DNA from: Sebastes aleutianus
Taxonomy: Eukaryota; Chordata; Actinopteri; Perciformes; Sebastidae
Assembly: GCA_916700875.1 (NCBI GenBank)
Contig: CAKAKS010000060.1
Location: 2,533,334-2,597,333 of the forward strand
DNA length: 64,000 nt
Direction: 5' to 3'
Shown here one piece after another: positions 59,143 to 64,000 of this stretch (positions are counted from its first letter, which is position 1; each line of letters starts with the position of its first letter). Made by a program: the position numbers and the translations under genes. The notes beneath the pieces were generated by a model. It made no database searches and had not been told where the DNA came from. It saw only the letters and a program-made list of their open reading frames with translations.

Positions 59143-61069
59143 GGTCGGCTGCTTGCTGTTCCAAAGTACCATGGTGGCTTTTGTGACATGTTGAATAAAG
59201 CACAAAGTTTCTTATCATTTCTATGAAAAAATAATCAAAATTGCAAGAATATTTATGTGATTAAACTTTGGTCAGTTAGAGTTTAGGTAATATTATTTTG
59301 CTCAAAAGTGCAGGATGTGTAAGATCTGGCCAGAATTTTAGTTTAAAAGATAAAAAATATGATCTAACATTATCAACAGAATGTGAAGAAGTTACAGTGT
59401 TGACATTACGTCAAAGGCGTCTATGTATTGTGTTACAGACATCCAGTCTTCTATCAGCCCAACTTGAGAGGATGAAGAAGTAGAGCTGCCCCGAAGGCTC
59501 GACACTCACGTTGAAGGTACAGCCCCTGGTTAGTGGCACAGTAAACACAAAGATAGCTGAAGCTCTTGGCAAGCGACGCTTTATCACCGTTCCTAACTAC
59601 CCGCTCCCGGCAAGAAACCACGTTCGGCAGCAAAGAAAAGAAGTGATGTAAAAAGAAGCAAAACAAGAGTAAACATTGGCGTGGATTTCCACTGCTGGAG
59701 ACAGCTCTTGGCCAGTAAAGAGATGCGGTTTGATGCTGACCTTGCAACGTTCCTTTTAGACTATTAAGTCTAACGTTGGCTATTTAGCGTTTAGCTATCT
59801 GGCTATTTATCTTATCTTTAGTGCAACTAATGTCAACACTATGATCTTGCTAAAACTGAGCAAAGCAAGCTATAACTTAAACTGTACAGGCCAACGCCAC
59901 ACGTGAAGATTATAAGATAGCAGTGTTATTTTGACCGGCTCTCAGAGTTTCAGCAGTTTGGTTGAATTTTGGAGGAGGGTGGGAGGAGGTGAAATACTGC
60001 CCCCTATTTGTTTGGAGCATGTGGCCAGTAGTCATCCAACACTGACACTATCATCGTTAAGGTCAATAATAAGGCTCATAATTCTCATGGAGTACTTGCT
60101 CCATCCTTTGTAGCATCCATTACAGGAAGCAGCCTGTTTCACTTTAATATCCGCTTCCAGTCTCACTGCTGTTAGTGAAAAATGTTTACCAGACAGTCTG
60201 GAAGTGTTTTCCTGTGAGTTTCAGCTTTAGATACAAAACTGAACTCAAGGCCAGCAGTTAACCAGTGAGTAATGTGTCTTCATCAAGGATAGTCAGATAG
60301 AAAGCAATGTCAGATCTAGAGTTATGCTGCAAGTTCAAAACACCTATTTGTCAGCTAAAACTGGAATGTCATTTTACGTGTGTAACTGAATGAGTGTGAA
60401 GCAAGGCAGAACAGATTTCCTCAACAATTGAACTGTGATTACGAGGAAGGATTCCAATGATTCTGATGAATTACTGGCAATTCCTAACATTTATGTCATT
60501 TACTGCTTAACACTGGGCAATAAAAAAATCTGACTTCAACTTGTGTAAAAACACATCTTAAGGAATCCTGAAACACAACATTCATGATAGTTTTGACAGT
60601 ACACTGTATGTCGGTGATTTTTGAGTTTTCCAGCCACAGTGAAAACAGTCAAAAAGAACCCATTCGTGACTTACGGCTGTCATTTAGCTCTCAGATAAAA
60701 GCTACCGAGTCCCCCGAGTGCGACCGTTACTCTGATAATAGCAGCTCTTTGAAGCAGAGGAGAGGACAGCAGAGGCAGTAAAGAACGGCCAGCAGACTTC
60801 CTGCTTCACACAGGTCGTTCAGACCTGCTCTGTTATAGTAGGAGTGTGTGTTGGACTGTGACTGTCAGAGAAGTTTGAGAGAGTATTCATTAATGAATCA
60901 ATACTCATATGTTTCTTTATTCTTCGTCATGATGTAACGAACCAAATGTTTTAAATAATTAATGGAATGGAATTATTACTGAACTTTTACTATTCTTTTT
61001 TTTACTTTTGAATGTTTTTTTTAAATAAATGGTAATTTTTCAACTTTTGACACGTAGTCTAATAAACTC
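59143..61069. other. no gene recognised
   Basis: Unassigned sequence; short frames only. Confidence 0.4.
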
Positions 61070-61073
61070 TTAA

Positions 61074-61794
61074 AGGAACTGTATGTACGTTTTTACATTT
61101 TTTTTTAATAATTTTTTGTTGCCAATGTGTGAACAGGTTGTAACCTAACCTAAAACATTAGACCTTCCATGACTTTCTGGGTTTCCTCTATCAGCCTGTA
61201 GACTACTTTTAGTGTGAAGAATGTGGGCCTGTTTTTTCCGAGAAAATCCAACTGATGTGACGTCATGCGTGCTGTGAGTACCTTTAAGTTCAGCTCCCCT
61301 ACAGGGCTAACAGTGTGCAACCATAGCTAACGTTTGGTAAGAAATGGAGTCCGCTAATGCCAACAAATGAGAAGCCCCCACCACAAATCATACTCCAACA
61401 CAAACTCCACAGAAGCACAAAAAAAACACAGTTATATCTAGTGAAGAAAAACAGGAATGTGACCGCCGTCGGGGGAAACACTAGGATCGGCCGGGCCTTC
61501 GATTCATGGAGGGACCTTTGTTTGGTTTTGGGTTTCACAACGGACCCTGAGCTGGCAAAATTCCTATTGGACATATAAGCTAACATTACTGCCAAGCATG
61601 TGAAATATATAAGGATATTGTGGTTTTAGCTGTCAATCACATTCAGTCTTGTGTGTTTCGCCTCACAGTTTTGACCGATGATCGTTTGCGTTTACGTAGC
61701 GCGATCGCAAGCAACAAGACGCTGACTGTCATTGACTTAACGGCCACAGGTGTCACTGTTAACAAGCAATTTCTGATTCTTACATATAGCCCCT
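61074..61794 (+). mobile_element. 721-bp TTAA-type element, second copy
   Basis: Perfect TTAA on both sides (61070-61073 and 61795-61798). Ends AGGAACTGTATGTACG and, reverse complemented, AGGGGCTATATGTAAG. Matches the 21021-21806 element over its right half (ACATTACTGCCAAGCA, GACTTAACGGCCACAGGTGT, AACAAGCAATTTCTGATTC). The left halves differ considerably. Non-coding. Confidence 0.8.
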
Positions 61795-61843
61795 TTAAAG
61801 CAAAGCTAATCGTTACACAAAAGACAAATGAGTTTGTTATTAA

Positions 61844-62386
61844 AGGGCTACTCCAGTGATTTAATATTGTGCTTCCATAAATTTGGGGAACTTGTGAGAG
61901 ATTTTTAAAAAACAATGGTTAAAATTGAAACAATAGAGGCTGAGATATCCTGAGTTTTCATCCGTAACATGGGTCAAACCCCAAAGCATCATACTTTTCC
62001 CATGATGCAAGTTGATCGCGTCTTTCTAAATTCCCATTACAAACACCTCCAGTTTGTAATGCAGACTTTTTGTTCAAAATTGTACGGCCGTGTCCGAAAA
62101 CGCTTCCTCATTCACTCGTTCTCTACTCCCTGTACAACAGACACTAAATAGTTTACACAATATTGAGTGTCATCATCATTTTTGAGTCATTACTGCCCAG
62201 TGTATAGTCGCACAACAGTCATTTTCTTGTCTATAAACAGCCTAAGTCTCAAGCCTAAACCGAAGTAACCCTAGTGGCATCATTTTGGAAAGCTCCCTTC
62301 AGAGCCACAAAACACATTATAGAACTGTTTCCACAGGCTGAGCAGTACAAACTGAGCTTCATGTGTAAAATCTGTGGAGTGCCCCT
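61844..62386. mobile_element. 543-bp TTAA-type MITE with possible nested repeat
   Basis: TTAA (61840-61843) precedes AGGGCTACTCCAGTGATTT. The reverse complement of the right end is AGGGGCACTCCACAGATTTT, next to TTAG. A segment starting TACGGCCGTGTCCGAAAACG at about 62082, then CATTCACTCGTTCTCTACTC, resembles the end of another fish DNA repeat and may be nested. The element starts only 46 bases after the end of the 61074-61794 element. Confidence 0.7.
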
Positions 62387-62390
62387 TTAG

Positions 62391-63212
62391 CATCCTTAAG
62401 AGTTTTCAAGATATAACCTTATGGACTCAACCAATCCATCACACATAACGTAAAAAGCTAGTTCAACAACAGTTCAATTTCTTGGCATCAGGATTGTGAA
62501 GTTGTTAAGAAGATGGATGTCTCTCAGAGGACATTAAGGGGGGCTCTGATGACATATTTTCTCTGGAATTATATATGGAGCAATCAATCAATCTGAATCT
62601 TTAATTCCATGTTGTCCTGAATACTCCGATGATTATTACTCATGCCATCTTCTTGGACCGAGCGTCAAATCACCGTGCACTTGTTCTGTGCACAGGGAAT
62701 AGTTGTGTCTCAATCGGTCTTGAAAATGATAATGCCTGGTTAAGATGACTGACAAGTTATTATTCAAAAATCATGGCTTCTATAGCTCTGGTGGTTTTTG
62801 AATAAATATGATGATGAAAACATAAACTACAGTCCCAGCTCTACCCTAAATCTGTTCTGATAAAATAAAGAACATTTCAACACCAATTTGTTTATGTAAT
62901 TAACAGTAAAATGTATGAATAAAGCTCAAACTTGCGTAGTAAAAATACTGACAAAACTGTACTACACTATTTTTTATTGTGTGTACATGTTAGAAAAAGT
63001 TACAGGAGCAGAAGACCCAGATGTGATGATGGTGTGGTATTTTACACAGATGACAACATGGCAACACTGATGTGTCATTAGCACATCACAGCATCCTCTG
63101 CTCTCAGCAAACAGCACATAAATCAAAGTTTTATCACCTTAATGACTTCTCCACATTTTATGAGAATTGCTTAGAAACCTGATATTAAACATATCACACA
63201 CAACACAGACAA
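62391..63212. other. no gene recognised
   Basis: Unassigned AT-rich sequence. Confidence 0.4.
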
Positions 63213-63470
63213 TAGAGATGGGGATTTCAAGCAAAAAATACTATTCGATAATCACTGGGAACTATTCGATCATTCTTCGAAGATCCCAGCTGAAACTACA
63301 GGGCGTGTGGTGCCGCGCCGCACACGCAGACGGACCTGCGGCGACAGAAAAGAGCCAAACTGAACGTGCCACACACATTTTACCGCCGCCTGGTAGTAAG
63401 GTTACTATTAGGCAGCACCTGCAACTGTAAAAACACGGGAAATATATTTTTAAGACGGAACAGTAGTCAC
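63213..63470 (+). mobile_element. hAT-like terminus
   Basis: Starts TAGAGATGGGGATTTCAAG with ATTCGATAATC, ATTCGATCATTCTTCG motifs and a CpG-rich interior (GTGCCGCGCCGCACACGC). Typical hAT style in fish; right end not found. Confidence 0.5.
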
Positions 63471-63489
63471 ATAAACTATATTTGGGGAT

Positions 63490-64000
63490 TTTTGAAAATG
63501 TAAAGCTTCAGTAGGCAGTATATGTTTGGCATCATTGGGCAAAAATTCCATAATAACTTTTCAGCATATTTCAAGTTCAAGTTTTTCTGAGAGAAAACTA
63601 GAATTCTGCTCCTCCTCATGGCTCTGTTTTCAGGCTTTAGAAAATCTAGCCCGTGACGGGAGACGTGATCAATCACAGGTCATTTCAGAGAGAGAACGTT
63701 CCTATTGGCTGTGCTCCGGTCATGTGACTTGAACTTGGAGTTCCTTCAACAGATTTCACAATGGCTGCTGCGTCTCAAACTTTCATTTTACAGCTAAACC
63801 GCGCACTACAAGATGATTCTGAAAACATTTGAGGAGAGAAATGGGCATTAACGTAACAGAATATTGATTCATATTTGATCAGCGCTGCCTAGTTTGACCG
63901 TTTGACCGGAGTTTGCAAGTGATTGACAGCAGGCTCTCATAGACAGCAGATGGACAGCAGACCTCAGATCAGCTCTTACTGCTTGTTTTCCACCGGTCTG
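63490..64000 (+). mobile_element. common fish repeat, runs off the right edge
   Basis: Contains CTAGCCCGTGACGGGAGACG, GTGCTCCGGTCATGTGACTT, CTTCAACAGATTTCACAATG, TTTCATTTTACAGCTAAACC and TTGATCAGCGCTGCCTAGTT. I recognise this series as a frequent teleost interspersed repeat. The right end lies outside the window. Confidence 0.6.

Overview
The window reads as non-coding DNA from a teleost fish, most likely a percomorph. The grounds are the very frequent CA/TG microsatellites, many short non-autonomous DNA transposons with TTAA-flanked or 8-bp-duplicated ends, a tRNA-derived SINE with a fish-type tail, and repeat sequences I recognise by type from fish genomes. No protein-coding host gene, exon chain, rRNA or tRNA gene could be supported. 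The open frames present are short, carry no recognisable host domain, and many lie across microsatellites or transposons. The window is either intergenic or inside a large intron; the sequence does not say which.

Layout. 0-5 kb: two tiny inverted-repeat elements (498-673, 764-851), then unassigned DNA. 5-9 kb: a Kolobok-like MITE (5729-6160) and a 694-bp hAT element with a perfect 8-bp target duplication (6334-7027). 9-14 kb: a promoter-like block of CAGCTG palindromes, inverted CCAAT box and TATA-like box that may be a solo LTR (8974-9446), a dense cluster of CA/TG tracts in alternating orientation, two hAT copies and a frameshifted LINE 3' end (13783-14400). 15-31 kb: a SINE, hAT fragments and a large Kolobok-like element (21021-21806) in mostly unassigned DNA. 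31-36 kb: the most structured part. It holds a 507-bp tandem duplication whose second copy is interrupted by an 867-bp element with 60-bp inverted repeats, while the first copy keeps the empty site. Next come a hAT-type copy, a C32 tract, a polypurine domain, and a Harbinger-type element with a decayed Myb/SANT-like gene. 36-53 kb: scattered elements, including an inverted pair of the same family at 40.7 and 49.9 kb. 53-64 kb: hAT remnants, a foldback structure with 20-bp tandem repeats (55478-55852), an 813-bp hAT element with a 7/8 target duplication (58322-59134), and a run of TTAA-type MITEs and edge-truncated repeats.

There are no gene systems acting together here. The informative content is transposon history: two insertions with their empty sites present elsewhere in the window, a short module shared by four hAT-type copies in different surroundings, and several independent families using TTAA targets. 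Family names rest on terminal motifs and target-site duplications visible in the sequence plus general knowledge of the superfamilies; no database search was possible.
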